Below are positions 31,362-39,716 of a stretch of DNA of 64,000 bases, piece by piece (position 1 is the stretch's first letter; each line of letters starts with the position of its first letter). Source of the DNA: Chitinophagales bacterium. GTDB taxonomy: Bacteria > Bacteroidota > Bacteroidia > Chitinophagales > BACL12. Position numbers and translations under genes: made by a program. The notes below the pieces were generated by a model. It was given only the letters and a program-made list of their open reading frames with translations. It was not told the DNA's origin and did not search any database. The DNA lies in NCBI GenBank assembly GCA_020636645.1, contig JACJXO010000002.1, positions 248,001 through 312,000 of the forward strand, in the 5' to 3' direction.

Positions 31362-33413
31362 TCATTTATCTACATCATCACCAGCTGAGCTGAATTTTTC
31401 ATCCAGAAGCTTCTGCAAACCGAACATTTCGTCCCGCAATCTCGCTGCTTCCAGGAAATCCATGTCTTTGGCTGCTGCCAGCATTTTCTTTCTGGAAGCT
31501 GCAATGGCTTTTTCCAGCTGTTGTTTGTCCATGTATTCCACCACAGGGTCTGCTGCTGCGATGACCACCTCATCTTCCACATAGGGCCTTGGTGCATTGC
31601 CTCTGATCTCCAGTACGGATGTCTGCTTGAAGATCTCTTCGGTCGATTTCACTACCGTTCTCGGAACGATGCCATGTTCGGCATTATAGGAAAGTTGTTT
31701 GGCACGTCGTCGTTCAGTTTCATCAATGGTTCGCTGCATGCTTTCGGTGACCTTGTCGGCATACATGATGACCAGGCCGTTGACATTTCGTGCCGCCCTG
31801 CCAGCTGTCTGGGTGAGTGACCTGGTATTGCGCAGAAATCCTTCCTTGTCGGCATCCAGTATGGCCACCAGCGATACTTCCGGCAGGTCCAGTCCTTCCC
31901 GCAACAGGTTCACGCCCACCAGCACATCGATCTTTCCAAGACGCAGATCACGCAGTATCTCCACACGTTCCAGGGTATCCACCTCACTGTGGATGTAACG
32001 ACACTTTATATTTACTTTTTGCAGATATTTTGTGAGCTCTTCTGCCATGCGCTTTGTGAGCGTAGTGGCCAGCACCCGTTCGCCTTTTTTGATGCGCTCG
32101 TCCACTTCGTCCAGCAGGTCGTCTATCTGGTTGATACTGGGTCTGACCTCAATGGGCGGATCCAGCAATCCTGTCGGACGCACCACCTGTTCCACGATGA
32201 CACCACCGGTCTGTTCCAGTTCATAATCGCCCGGAGTGGCACTCACATAAATGGTCTGACCTGCCAGTTGCTGAAACTCATCAAAGTTCAGCGGTCTGTT
32301 GTCCAAAGCAGACGGGAGTCTGAATCCGAATTCCACCAGGTTGGTCTTGCGGGCACGGTCGCCGCCATACATGGCTCCGATCTGGGGAACGGTCACGTGG
32401 CTTTCATCAATGACCAGTAGAAAATCATCCGGGAAATAATCGATCAGGCAGAACGGGCGGCTACCGGGTTTTCTGCGGTCGAAAAACCTGGAATAGTTTT
32501 CGATTCCGGAACAGTAACCCAGTTCCTTGATCATTTCTATATCAAAGTTGACCCGTTCCTTCAGTCTTTTGGCCTCCATGTATTTGCCGGCTCTTTCAAA
32601 ATAGGCCACCTGTTCGTCCATCTCTTCATGGATCTCATGGATGATCTGCGGAAGTATTTCTTTCGGAGCGATGTAGAGGTTGGCGGGGAAGATGGCGATG
32701 TGTTCGGCCGTTTCTGTTTTCCTGCCGGTATCAGCATCAAATATCTCGATCTCTTCCACCTCATCACCGAAGAAGGTGATGCGATAGCAATAATCTGCAT
32801 AGGCCGGATAGACCTCTACCGTATCGCCGATCACCCGGAATGTTCCCCGTCTGAAATCGGTCAGCGTACGGGCATACAGTGCTTCCACAAGTCTGTGCAG
32901 CAAAAAATTCCTGGTCACCTGATCACCCTGACTGACCCGGACTATACTCTCCTTGAATTCTGCCGGGTTGCCTATACCATAGATACAGGAAACGGTGGCC
33001 ACCACGATAACGTCTCGCCTTCCGCTTTGCAGACTGGAGGTCGTTTTCAGGCGAAGCTTCTCTACTTCGTCATTGATAGACAGATCCTTTTCTATGTAGG
33101 TATCAGTAGTGGCTATATAAGCTTCGGGCTGGTAATAATCGTAGTAGGAAACAAAATACTCGACCGCATTCTCAGGAAAGAATTGTCTGAATTCTCCATA
33201 CAGCTGCGCAACAAGCGTTTTATTATGACTCAGGATAAGAGTAGGTCGCTGAACCTGCTGGATGACATTGGCAATGGTGAAGGTCTTTCCGGAACCGGTC
33301 ACCCCCAGTAACACCTGTGCTTTTTCTCCTTCATTCACCGCATTCACCAGCTGGTCTATAGCTCCGGGCTGATCTCCTGATGGGGTGTACTGCGATGTAA
33401 GTTGAAAAGCCAT
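31362..33413 (-). CDS. uvrB: Excinuclease ABC subunit B
   Basis: Damage-verifying helicase of nucleotide excision repair. The 683 residues include Walker A GVTGSGKTF (about 40), the beta-hairpin YYDYYQPEAYIATTDTYIEK, helicase motif II VIDESHVT, motif V VGVNLLREGLDLPEV, motif VI QTAGRAARN, and the C-terminal UVR motif (AAAKDMDFLEAARLRDEMF) that contacts UvrC. Length is normal. A TAGATTTG element lies five bases upstream of its start. uvrA is not in the window. Confidence 0.98.
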   Translation of the reverse strand: MAFQLTSQYTPSGDQPGAIDQLVNAVNEGEKAQVLLGVTGSGKTFTIANVIQQVQRPTLILSHNKTLVAQLYGEFRQFFPENAVEYFVSYYDYYQPEAYIATTDTYIEKDLSINDEVEKLRLKTTSSLQSGRRDVIVVATVSCIYGIGNPAEFKESIVRVSQGDQVTRNFLLHRLVEALYARTLTDFRRGTFRVIGDTVEVYPAYADYCYRITFFGDEVEEIEIFDADTGRKTETAEHIAIFPANLYIAPKEILPQIIHEIHEEMDEQVAYFERAGKYMEAKRLKERVNFDIEMIKELGYCSGIENYSRFFDRRKPGSRPFCLIDYFPDDFLLVIDESHVTVPQIGAMYGGDRARKTNLVEFGFRLPSALDNRPLNFDEFQQLAGQTIYVSATPGDYELEQTGGVIVEQVVRPTGLLDPPIEVRPSINQIDDLLDEVDERIKKGERVLATTLTKRMAEELTKYLQKVNIKCRYIHSEVDTLERVEILRDLRLGKIDVLVGVNLLREGLDLPEVSLVAILDADKEGFLRNTRSLTQTAGRAARNVNGLVIMYADKVTESMQRTIDETERRRAKQLSYNAEHGIVPRTVVKSTEEIFKQTSVLEIRGNAPRPYVEDEVVIAAADPVVEYMDKQQLEKAIAASRKKMLAAAKDMDFLEAARLRDEMFGLQKLLDEKFSSAGDDVDK

Positions 33414-33417
33414 TCGG

Positions 33418-33425
33418 CAAATCTA
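33418..33425 (-). promoter_or_regulatory. Putative -7 element (TAGATTTG) of uvrB
   Basis: Exact TAnnTTTG match on the minus strand, four bases from the uvrB ATG. A divergent TACCTTTG for the next gene sits 33 bases further, so one short spacer carries both promoters. Confidence 0.4.
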
Positions 33426-33457
33426 CAACTTCAGGTGACGAAGAATCGTTTCCTGCT

Positions 33458-33465
33458 TACCTTTG
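33458..33465 (+). promoter_or_regulatory. Putative -7 element (TACCTTTG) of the DUF5606 gene
   Basis: Exact TAnnTTTG match on the plus strand, 16 bases before the ATG at 33482. No clear -33 TTG. Confidence 0.45.
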
Positions 33466-33481
33466 CGCAAAAGAACAGCAT

Positions 33482-33940
33482 ATGCGAATCAGAGAGATCG
33501 TAGCCATCAGCGGCATGGGGGGATTGTTCAAGGTTGAGGGTCAGAAAGTGAACGGGCTCATTGTCACTTCTCTGGCTGAAGGGTGGACGAAGTTCGTATC
33601 CAACAGACAGAATATGTTCTCACCATTGGACAACATCTCCATTTATACAGATGCAGATAACGTGGAACTGGCAGATCTTTTTCTGGACATTCATGCAAAA
33701 ATGGCCGAACATCCTGCTCCTGATTCCAATGCAGATGGTGCCGCATTGCGCAACTGGTTCCTGGCCATTCTTCCAACACACGATCAGGAAAAAGTATATA
33801 CCAGTGATATCAAGAAGATCATCAAATGGTACCACATTCTGAACGAACATGGTATCATTGATGATGAGATCAAAGCCCGTGCTGAAGAAGAAGCCTCAGG
33901 CAACAAAGAAGTAACGGAAGAAAAGGGATCAGAACAGTAA
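33482..33940 (+). CDS. DUF5606 domain protein
   Basis: A 152-residue cytoplasmic protein of a Bacteroidota-specific family with no known function. The domain begins IREIVAISGMGGLFKVEGQK, continues NGLIVTSLAEGWTKFVSNRQ and includes VYTSDIKKIIKWYHILNEHG. The tail is Glu/Lys-rich and disordered. The first strands look like a small SH3 or translation-factor-like barrel, which is only an impression. Its TAA abuts the stop codon of the convergent gene with no base between, inside a 14-bp palindrome. Confidence 0.85.
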   Translation: MRIREIVAISGMGGLFKVEGQKVNGLIVTSLAEGWTKFVSNRQNMFSPLDNISIYTDADNVELADLFLDIHAKMAEHPAPDSNADGAALRNWFLAILPTHDQEKVYTSDIKKIIKWYHILNEHGIIDDEIKARAEEEASGNKEVTEEKGSEQ

Positions 33941-33947
33941 TTACTGT
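33934..33947. repeat. 14-bp palindrome spanning two abutting stop codons
   Basis: ACAGTAATTACTGT is perfectly self-complementary and holds the TAA of the plus gene and the TAA of the minus gene back to back. It is too short and lacks T-runs for an intrinsic terminator. Confidence 0.5.
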
Positions 33948-34750
33948 CTGATAAACCTTCCTGTCAGTCTTCCGTAAAGTGTGGGTATCGTAATAAGGTA
34001 CATGCCTTTGTCCAGCATGGCCACAGAATGAGACTTTTCATCAAGGGTGAAACTGCTAACGTGTTGACCACTGAGATTCCATATCTCTGCCACCGGTTGT
34101 TCAGCCAACACCCAGTCTGCAAACATCAATTGATCACCCGGAGTTACTGTCATCCAGTCTTTTGTAGCAATGGTCATTTCATGAATAGCCGTTGCAAGCG
34201 GGTCAGCAGATACAGGCAAATTGGCAATAAAAATGCTATCGCCGGTTGCATCTCCATCGCCATCAGCAATATTAACTGCCACATAAAAAGTCAGGTCAGT
34301 CGGACTTTCCGGAGCTGTCCAGGTAAAGTTCCAGTTGATCATACCATCTGTACCATCAATACCATTTTTTTTATGGGTGATGTATTTACCAAGTCCGGTG
34401 ATCTTGGTACGATCTGCATCGGTCACGGAGAGGGAACCTACCTTAATTCCTGATGCATCCTGAGGGGTCAGCTGAAACCCAAATGTATTTCTGTTCTCAG
34501 AGCTGACACTTACTTCAATGGAATAATCCTGGCCGGGTACATATCCTGCAAGTGGGATATCTGTACTGATAAAACCGCTTCTTGGTACAGCGCTGCCGGT
34601 ATGGCAATCAACCTGAGCACAGGTTCCATCATCGCCCGGAGCTCCGGTGCTACCGCTTGGCGCACCATCTTCTTTTGCCTGTACATAACCACGCCATGCG
34701 AATAACATGGCCAGACAAAACAGCATGGAAAATGTAATCGTTCTCTTCAT
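33941..34750 (-). CDS. Secreted T9SS protein of the choice-of-anchor V / Reeler-like type with CX4CH
   Basis: I start at the ATG at 34750 (269 residues), giving the signal peptide MKRTITFSMLFCLAMLFAWR up to VQA. The next segment is GSTGAPGDDGTCAQVDCHTG, where related proteins usually have a CxxCH haem-like site; here four residues separate the cysteines. A beta-sandwich follows (YSIEVSVSSENRNTFGFQL, INWNFTWTAPESPTDLTFYV). The tail (VTPGDQLMFADWVLAEQPVA, LDKGMYLITIPTLYG) resembles a T9SS sorting domain with a degenerate start. Outer surface location is likely. It converges head-on with the DUF5606 gene. Confidence 0.7.
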   Translation of the reverse strand: MKRTITFSMLFCLAMLFAWRGYVQAKEDGAPSGSTGAPGDDGTCAQVDCHTGSAVPRSGFISTDIPLAGYVPGQDYSIEVSVSSENRNTFGFQLTPQDASGIKVGSLSVTDADRTKITGLGKYITHKKNGIDGTDGMINWNFTWTAPESPTDLTFYVAVNIADGDGDATGDSIFIANLPVSADPLATAIHEMTIATKDWMTVTPGDQLMFADWVLAEQPVAEIWNLSGQHVSSFTLDEKSHSVAMLDKGMYLITIPTLYGRLTGRFIRQ

Positions 34751-34824
34751 TTGTGGAATTTTCACAAACAAAGCATTTTTTTGGAAATTGGTTCAGCTAC
34801 CGTTGTATTATTGCAACTATATGA

Positions 34825-35307
34825 CTAAAGAGATCTTACCGCCTCGAGGATCTGAGCTGATGCTTCTTTTGCTTTTACTTGTTTTATGATATGAAGTATC
34901 TTACCATCTGATCCGATCAGAAAGGTGGTTCTGTAGATGGATTCCAGGATCTTTCCCATGAATGGTTTATCGCCAAAAACTTTATATTTTCCTGATATTT
35001 TCAAATCCTCATCTGCCAGCAAAGGAAAAGGAAGTTTATTTCTGCTGGAAAACTTTTTCTTGGATGCCACGTCTCCTCTGGAAACACCAACGATCTCTAA
35101 TCCTGCCTGTTTCAACTTTTTGTAATGGTCACGAAGATCACAAACCTCTATGGTGCAGGTAGCTGTCATATCGTTCGGATAGAAAAACAAAACCCAGGTC
35201 TTTCCCAGCATTTCTTTTGAGTCGAATGGTCTTCCATCCTGATCCAGTGCTTTAAAAGAGGGTGCCTTAGCGCCCACCTTCAGTGTAGTGATAGAAGTCA
35301 GTGCCAT
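34825..35307 (-). CDS. bcp: Peroxiredoxin of the Bcp/PrxQ family
   Basis: Reduces hydrogen and organic peroxides in the cytoplasm. The 160 residues carry the motif FFYPNDMTATCTIEVCDLRD: the PxxxTxxC catalytic site, with the resolving Cys five residues after the peroxidatic one, as in the alpha2-helix type of PrxQ. The active-site Arg lies in IYRTTFLIGSDGKIL. No signal peptide is present. It starts two bases downstream of the LOG gene stop, so they are likely co-transcribed. Confidence 0.92.
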   Translation of the reverse strand: MALTSITTLKVGAKAPSFKALDQDGRPFDSKEMLGKTWVLFFYPNDMTATCTIEVCDLRDHYKKLKQAGLEIVGVSRGDVASKKKFSSRNKLPFPLLADEDLKISGKYKVFGDKPFMGKILESIYRTTFLIGSDGKILHIIKQVKAKEASAQILEAVRSL

Positions 35308-35309
35308 TA

Positions 35310-36017
35310 TCAGAAATTAGGTCGCAGGTGTGAAGTAGCATAAAACTCAGTCACATGGGTCACTGCCGCTTCCACATCATCGGTAATAAAAAAAAGATCC
35401 ATGTCTTCAGGGCTGATATTTCGCTCTGCGTGCAGCACTGTTTTATCCATCCACTGCAATAACCCCTTCCAGTACTCTTCCCCGATCAGGATCACAGGCA
35501 CACGTTCTATTTTGTGGGTCTGAATGAGTGTAATGGCTTCAAACAACTCATCCAGAGTGCCAAATCCACCCGGCATATAGATGAAAGCCTGAGCATACTT
35601 TACCAGCATGACCTTCCTTACAAAGAAGTAGTTGAAGTTGATGAGTTTATCCTGATCAATATACGGATTCGCATACTGTTCAAATGGCAATTCAATATTC
35701 AGTCCTACACTTTTGCCATTCATGGAATGTGCGCCTTTATTGGCAGCTTCCATGATACCCGGGCCACCACCGGTAATGATACCAAAACCCTCCTGCGCCA
35801 TTCTGGCAGCCAGCTTCTCTGCAAGCGGGTAATATGGATTAGCCGGATCTGTTCTTGCAGACCCATAGATGGACACACAGGGTCCTATCTTATCCATGCG
35901 TTCAAATCCCTCTACGAACTCAGCCATGATCTTGAACATTCGCCAGGAAGACTCAGCGGTAAACTCTGTCCAGTCTTTGGTCTTATACATTTTCTTTTTC
36001 CGGTACTTATCTGACAT
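35310..36017 (-). CDS. LOG family protein (TIGR00730-type Rossmann fold)
   Basis: Homologues hydrolyse nucleoside 5'-monophosphates to release the base, as in cytokinin activation; the substrate here is unknown. I start at the ATG at 36017 (MSDKYRKKKMYK; 235 residues), which overlaps the end of the symporter gene by 11 bases. Family motifs are GGGPGIMEAANKGA and PGGFGTLDELFEAIT, both intact. Length is slightly larger than the 180-190 of short LOG proteins, because of an N-terminal extension. Older annotations call this lysine decarboxylase, which the motif does not support. Confidence 0.9.
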   Translation of the reverse strand: MSDKYRKKKMYKTKDWTEFTAESSWRMFKIMAEFVEGFERMDKIGPCVSIYGSARTDPANPYYPLAEKLAARMAQEGFGIITGGGPGIMEAANKGAHSMNGKSVGLNIELPFEQYANPYIDQDKLINFNYFFVRKVMLVKYAQAFIYMPGGFGTLDELFEAITLIQTHKIERVPVILIGEEYWKGLLQWMDKTVLHAERNISPEDMDLFFITDDVEAAVTHVTEFYATSHLRPNF

Positions 36018-37494
36018 CCTCAGGTTTTTTTGATATGAAATATAATAACATCCAGGCGAGTGCTCCATTTACAAGCAACAGTTCAAAACCGAACTGATAC
36101 CCGCCTAATAATTGCGTGTCGTACTTGTTTAGAAAATAGCATGCCACCGGCGATAAGATACAGACCACCGGAACCCAGGCATCCTTTACCTGTCTGCGGG
36201 TAAACATGCCGAAAGCAAACAATCCCAGCAGGGGACCATAAGTATATCCGGCTACTGTGAACAACTCATTGATCACTGACTCATTATTCAGGTTGCGGAA
36301 TATCAGAATGACCAATACCAGGAGCACACTGAATCCGGCATGCACCAGATAACGCAATCTTACCGGTACAGTATGTTCTTTGTGTTGAAGTATATCAAGG
36401 CAAAAACTGGTGGTAAGAGCAGTCAGAGCTGAATCAGCGCTGGAGTATGCTGCGGCTGTGAGACCAAGCAGAAATACGATACCCATCCAGACCGGGAATA
36501 CCGTAATGGAAAGAGAAGCAAAGAGTGAATCTTTCCGGATACAGTCATCGCCGATGGCAATCTGACAATCCGGACCAAACACTGCATGACCTGTACCACT
36601 TTGTTCCAGAAAAATATACAGTAGTGCCCCCAGTACCAGGAAGAGCAGGTTGACCGGCAACAAAGAAATACTCATCCAGCGCATGTTCTTCTGGCTCTCT
36701 TCCAGATTCCTGCAACTCAGATTCTTCTGCATCATATCCTGGTCAAGACCGGTCATCACGATGGTGATGAACATTCCACTCAGGAAATATTTATAGAATG
36801 AATTAGCCGGTTGCCAGTGCCATTCGAACATACTGCTGTAGGCACTGTTGCGCACTGTTCCGATCGTTTCACTAACGTTCAGATCCAGTTGGCCGGTGAT
36901 ATAGATCAGGGTCACAACCACTGACAGCAGCATGAAGGTGGTCTGCAGGGTATCGGTCCAGACGATGGTCTTGATACCGCCCTGAAAGGAATAGATCCAG
37001 ATGAGCACGATGGTTGCCACAACCGCTACCCAGAACGGCAAACCGAAAGGCTCCAGAATGAACTTATTCAGAACGATGGCGACCAGATATAAACGGAAGG
37101 ATGCACCGAGTACCCGGCTGATCAGAAAGAGTCCTGCGCCGGAGCGATGGGTAACTGATCCGAAACGTTGCTCCAGATATTCGTAGATGGAAGTCAGCTG
37201 CATGCGGTAGTACAAAGGCAGCAGCAATCTGATAATGACCAGGTATCCGGCAAGGTATCCGAGTACGATCTGAAAATAGTGAAAGCCTCCGTCGCCCACA
37301 GCTCCCGGCACAGACATAAAGGTCACACCACTGAGGCTGGCACCTATCATTCCGAAAGCAACCAGATACCATCGTGAGTTACGGTTGCCAATATAGAAGG
37401 ATGATTGATCTGCTTTGCGTGAGGTGAGATAAGCCACCACCATCAGCAGAGAGAAATACAATCCCAGTACCAGCAATATCAGTCCCGGTGTCAT
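36007..37494 (-). CDS. Sodium:solute symporter (SSS family)
   Basis: Inner-membrane transporter of 495 residues with 12 to 13 hydrophobic segments. It starts LILLVLGLYFSLLMVVAYLT. Family marks include FMSVPGAVGDGGFHYFQIV in the region of helix 2, IWIYSFQGGIKTIVWTDTLQ (SSS signature around helix 5) and LTAAAYSSADSALTALTTS (helix 9). The last is a variant of the Na+-site Ser/Thr segment. The substrate cannot be told from sequence; sugars, proline and sialic acid are all possible. It begins an operon with LOG and bcp. Confidence 0.9.
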   Translation of the reverse strand: MTPGLILLVLGLYFSLLMVVAYLTSRKADQSSFYIGNRNSRWYLVAFGMIGASLSGVTFMSVPGAVGDGGFHYFQIVLGYLAGYLVIIRLLLPLYYRMQLTSIYEYLEQRFGSVTHRSGAGLFLISRVLGASFRLYLVAIVLNKFILEPFGLPFWVAVVATIVLIWIYSFQGGIKTIVWTDTLQTTFMLLSVVVTLIYITGQLDLNVSETIGTVRNSAYSSMFEWHWQPANSFYKYFLSGMFITIVMTGLDQDMMQKNLSCRNLEESQKNMRWMSISLLPVNLLFLVLGALLYIFLEQSGTGHAVFGPDCQIAIGDDCIRKDSLFASLSITVFPVWMGIVFLLGLTAAAYSSADSALTALTTSFCLDILQHKEHTVPVRLRYLVHAGFSVLLVLVILIFRNLNNESVINELFTVAGYTYGPLLGLFAFGMFTRRQVKDAWVPVVCILSPVACYFLNKYDTQLLGGYQFGFELLLVNGALAWMLLYFISKKPEDVR

Positions 37495-37561
37495 GGCATA
37501 AAGATGCTTGGAAACTTCCTGAACAGGAAGTCAATCTGTTAACCACAGGAGGTGGACATGG

Positions 37562-38491
37562 TCAGAAAGTACTGCGATAGTTCTTCTTGGTATGCTTTTT
37601 CACATACTTGGGTTGGAAACAACCGAGGCCTGGCTTATCCAGTGAGATAAAACCTTCATCTGTGCCGCTGATGAAATTCCGGCTCAGTGTCAGACCCACG
37701 AACATGTACCAGTCTTTATCTGTAGGATCACCACGAAAATCATTGGTACCAAAATCAATATTGTCTGCCAGAAGGTATTCGCCGGTTCTGTTGGAAAGCT
37801 GATAAGCCAGAATACCATTCTCTTCGATCAGCAGATTTCTGTCAACATAAGTTCTGCTCACATCATCCAGGTAGTCTGTAAAGGTCCATCTGGCTGCATA
37901 TTCCAGCCCCAGGTTCCATCGTTCGCTGAAGGCCCATTTAACGCCTATTCCAAAAGGGATGGCAAATTCATACAGGCTGTAAGGTTCGCGGAAATCCAGT
38001 TCATTGATGCCCTGTCCTTCTGTACCGATGGGTTGCAGATCATACCATTCACCCCGGAAAAAGGTTCTGGGATTAAAATGAAAGCCTGCAATACCCACGT
38101 TTGCATAGGGAGAAAAAGGCATTCGCAACTCTTTGGGAAACATTCCGGGAAAGCTGTATTCAAACACCAGCGCAACTTCTGTTACGTCAGAAGTAAAGCT
38201 CAGGTTGCGAAGCAGCTGGTCTGCACGGTCAGAATTGGCATCTGCGGCAGAGATGGTTCCATGAATAACATCCAGTTTCAGGCCGGAGCGATAGTTGAAA
38301 TTATACTTAATGAATCCACCATATGCAGGGTGCGATTCATCCCAAACCACGTAGTCCTGTGTCAGGTCGCCATAATAATTGGCAACACCCCCAAACACAC
38401 CGATCTCCACCCAACTCAACAAGGGCATTTGCGCCATAGATGACGTTGCGGAGGTCAGTAAGAGTGCAAAAAGCAGATTTCTGATGCGCAT
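37562..38491 (-). CDS. DUF6089 outer-membrane beta-barrel protein, copy 1
   Basis: A 309-residue exported protein, starting at the ATG at 38491; a GTG three codons upstream is the longer option. Signal peptide RIRNLLFALLLTSATSSMAQ. Alternating hydrophobic/aromatic strands suggest an 8 to 12-strand barrel. Conserved family blocks are GGVANYYGDLTQD, LQPIGTEGQGINE, FTDYLDDVSRTYVD, and LIEENGILAYQLSNRTGEY. It is the most promoter-distal of four tandem paralogues on the same strand. The C-terminal tail is Lys-rich (YVKKHTKKNYRSTF). DUF6089 proteins are predicted outer-membrane proteins without assigned function. Confidence 0.85.
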   Translation of the reverse strand: MRIRNLLFALLLTSATSSMAQMPLLSWVEIGVFGGVANYYGDLTQDYVVWDESHPAYGGFIKYNFNYRSGLKLDVIHGTISAADANSDRADQLLRNLSFTSDVTEVALVFEYSFPGMFPKELRMPFSPYANVGIAGFHFNPRTFFRGEWYDLQPIGTEGQGINELDFREPYSLYEFAIPFGIGVKWAFSERWNLGLEYAARWTFTDYLDDVSRTYVDRNLLIEENGILAYQLSNRTGEYLLADNIDFGTNDFRGDPTDKDWYMFVGLTLSRNFISGTDEGFISLDKPGLGCFQPKYVKKHTKKNYRSTF

Positions 38492-38511
38492 AGATGGCAC
38501 TTTAAACCAAA

Positions 38512-38519
38512 CAAATATA
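38512..38519 (-). promoter_or_regulatory. Putative -7 element (TATATTTG) of DUF6089 copy 1
   Basis: Exact TAnnTTTG on the minus strand, 20 bases before the ATG at 38491. It suggests that copy 1 can be transcribed independently of copies 2-4. Confidence 0.45.
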
Positions 38520-38590
38520 CAGGTTCCTTTACAAACAGGGTCGCATGGAACTGATAAAACAGGTTTTTGACCCGAATATTGCGGTAATTA

Positions 38591-39553
38591 CTAGAATTTG
38601 GGGCAGTGAATTCCTGCCTTCCGGCTTACATTGAACTTGTATTCCGGTATGAACAGGTATGACAAGGTAACTGCCAGATATCCATAGTAGTCATTGGAGT
38701 CTGCCCCTCCCCTGGTGGCCTTGTTTCCCAGTGCAAGTGGTTCGCCGTTTTCAGTAACCTCCCAGGTTCTGTTGGATAAGAGATAGGACACCATTCCATT
38801 TTCATTGATCAGGATCTCCGGGTTAACGTAGGTAGTACTTACGTCATCCAGATAGTCTGTGAAGGTCAGCTTTACACCACCTGTCAACCCGATGGCCAGA
38901 TACCTGACTGGAGTAAACTTAAAACCGAACTCCAGTGGTATGGCCACCTGCGTGAGCATATAAGGCTTGCGGTCAGGAAATGCACTGGTACCCTGACCTT
39001 CGGTTCCCAGAGGCTGCAGTGCATACACCGTATCCAGTCCGGTAGCCGGGTCGGTGAAGGTAGACATAGGGTTAAAGTGATACACGGTAAGTCCGGTAGA
39101 GAAATACGGGCTGAAAGAAGAGCTGCCTTCCTTCAGACTGTTAAATCGCAGCAGATACATATCCAACTGGATACTCCACTCATGTATATCAGAAAAGAAA
39201 TCGAGGTTTCGAGTCTGAATGGGCACTTCCAGGGCATTGCTATCGGCTCCGGCAATATAGCCCTGCAGATACATCAGCTTGGCAGAAAAATGCTCATTCA
39301 ACGGATATGCTATGAAGCCACCGAAGGTAGGCTTGTAATTTACATAGAAATAATAGTTATGCGAAAGGTCGCCCTGGTACATCATCGTGCCACCCACCAG
39401 TCCGAACTCCAGAAATTGTCTTTTGGTAACCACATTCAGCTGAGCCTGCACACTTCCCTGAGAGCATGACAGTATCATCCATGCCAACACCAACCAATGC
39501 CGGCAATTATGCCAGCCTGATTCAAAGGTGTGTGTCAGGTCAGACCGGTTCAT
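38591..39553 (-). CDS. DUF6089 outer-membrane beta-barrel protein, copy 2
   Basis: A 320-residue paralogue. The N-terminus has a longer lead before the hydrophobic core (WLVLAWMILSCSQGSVQAQ). Shared blocks: GGTMMYQGDLSHNYY, LQPLGTEGQGTSAFPDRKPY, FTDYLDDVSTTYVN, and LINENGMVSYLLSNRTWE. It departs from the others by carrying Met/Tyr in the YYGDL position (YQGDL) and an extra strand segment around SSFSPYFSTGLTVYHFNPMS. It ends KAGIHCPKF. The gap to copy 1 is 99 bases. Confidence 0.85.
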   Translation of the reverse strand: MNRSDLTHTFESGWHNCRHWLVLAWMILSCSQGSVQAQLNVVTKRQFLEFGLVGGTMMYQGDLSHNYYFYVNYKPTFGGFIAYPLNEHFSAKLMYLQGYIAGADSNALEVPIQTRNLDFFSDIHEWSIQLDMYLLRFNSLKEGSSSFSPYFSTGLTVYHFNPMSTFTDPATGLDTVYALQPLGTEGQGTSAFPDRKPYMLTQVAIPLEFGFKFTPVRYLAIGLTGGVKLTFTDYLDDVSTTYVNPEILINENGMVSYLLSNRTWEVTENGEPLALGNKATRGGADSNDYYGYLAVTLSYLFIPEYKFNVSRKAGIHCPKF

Positions 39554-39656
39554 GGAACTGTATTTTACGAATGTGAAATTAATCTGACCTTCATCGCAAA
39601 GGGTTGACGTCTTTTGACCTCATGTGACATCAATGCAGGCTTAAAATTAGATGAAG

Positions 39657-39699
39657 CAAGCCGGGAGAGCCCCTGTTTTATCCACTAAACTATGACTTC
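39657..39699 (-). other. tRNA 5'-half-like fragment
   Basis: On the minus strand, seven bases that could be an acceptor strand (GAAGTCA) are followed by TA and a canonical D-arm, GTTTAGTGGATAAAAC: four-base stem GTTT/AAAC, with A14, G18-G19 and A21 in place. A weak anticodon-arm-like GGGGC-N7-GCTTG follows with four of five pairs. No T-arm (GGTTCGAATCC) or 3' acceptor strand is present, so this is no functional tRNA. It is either a truncated tRNA or a chance match. Confidence 0.4.
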
Positions 39700-39716
39700 A
39701 GTGTGCAGAATTAGCT

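Noticed and set aside
39657..39699. Functional tRNA
   Set aside because: No T-arm, no 3' acceptor strand, and position 33 of the putative anticodon loop is C instead of T.
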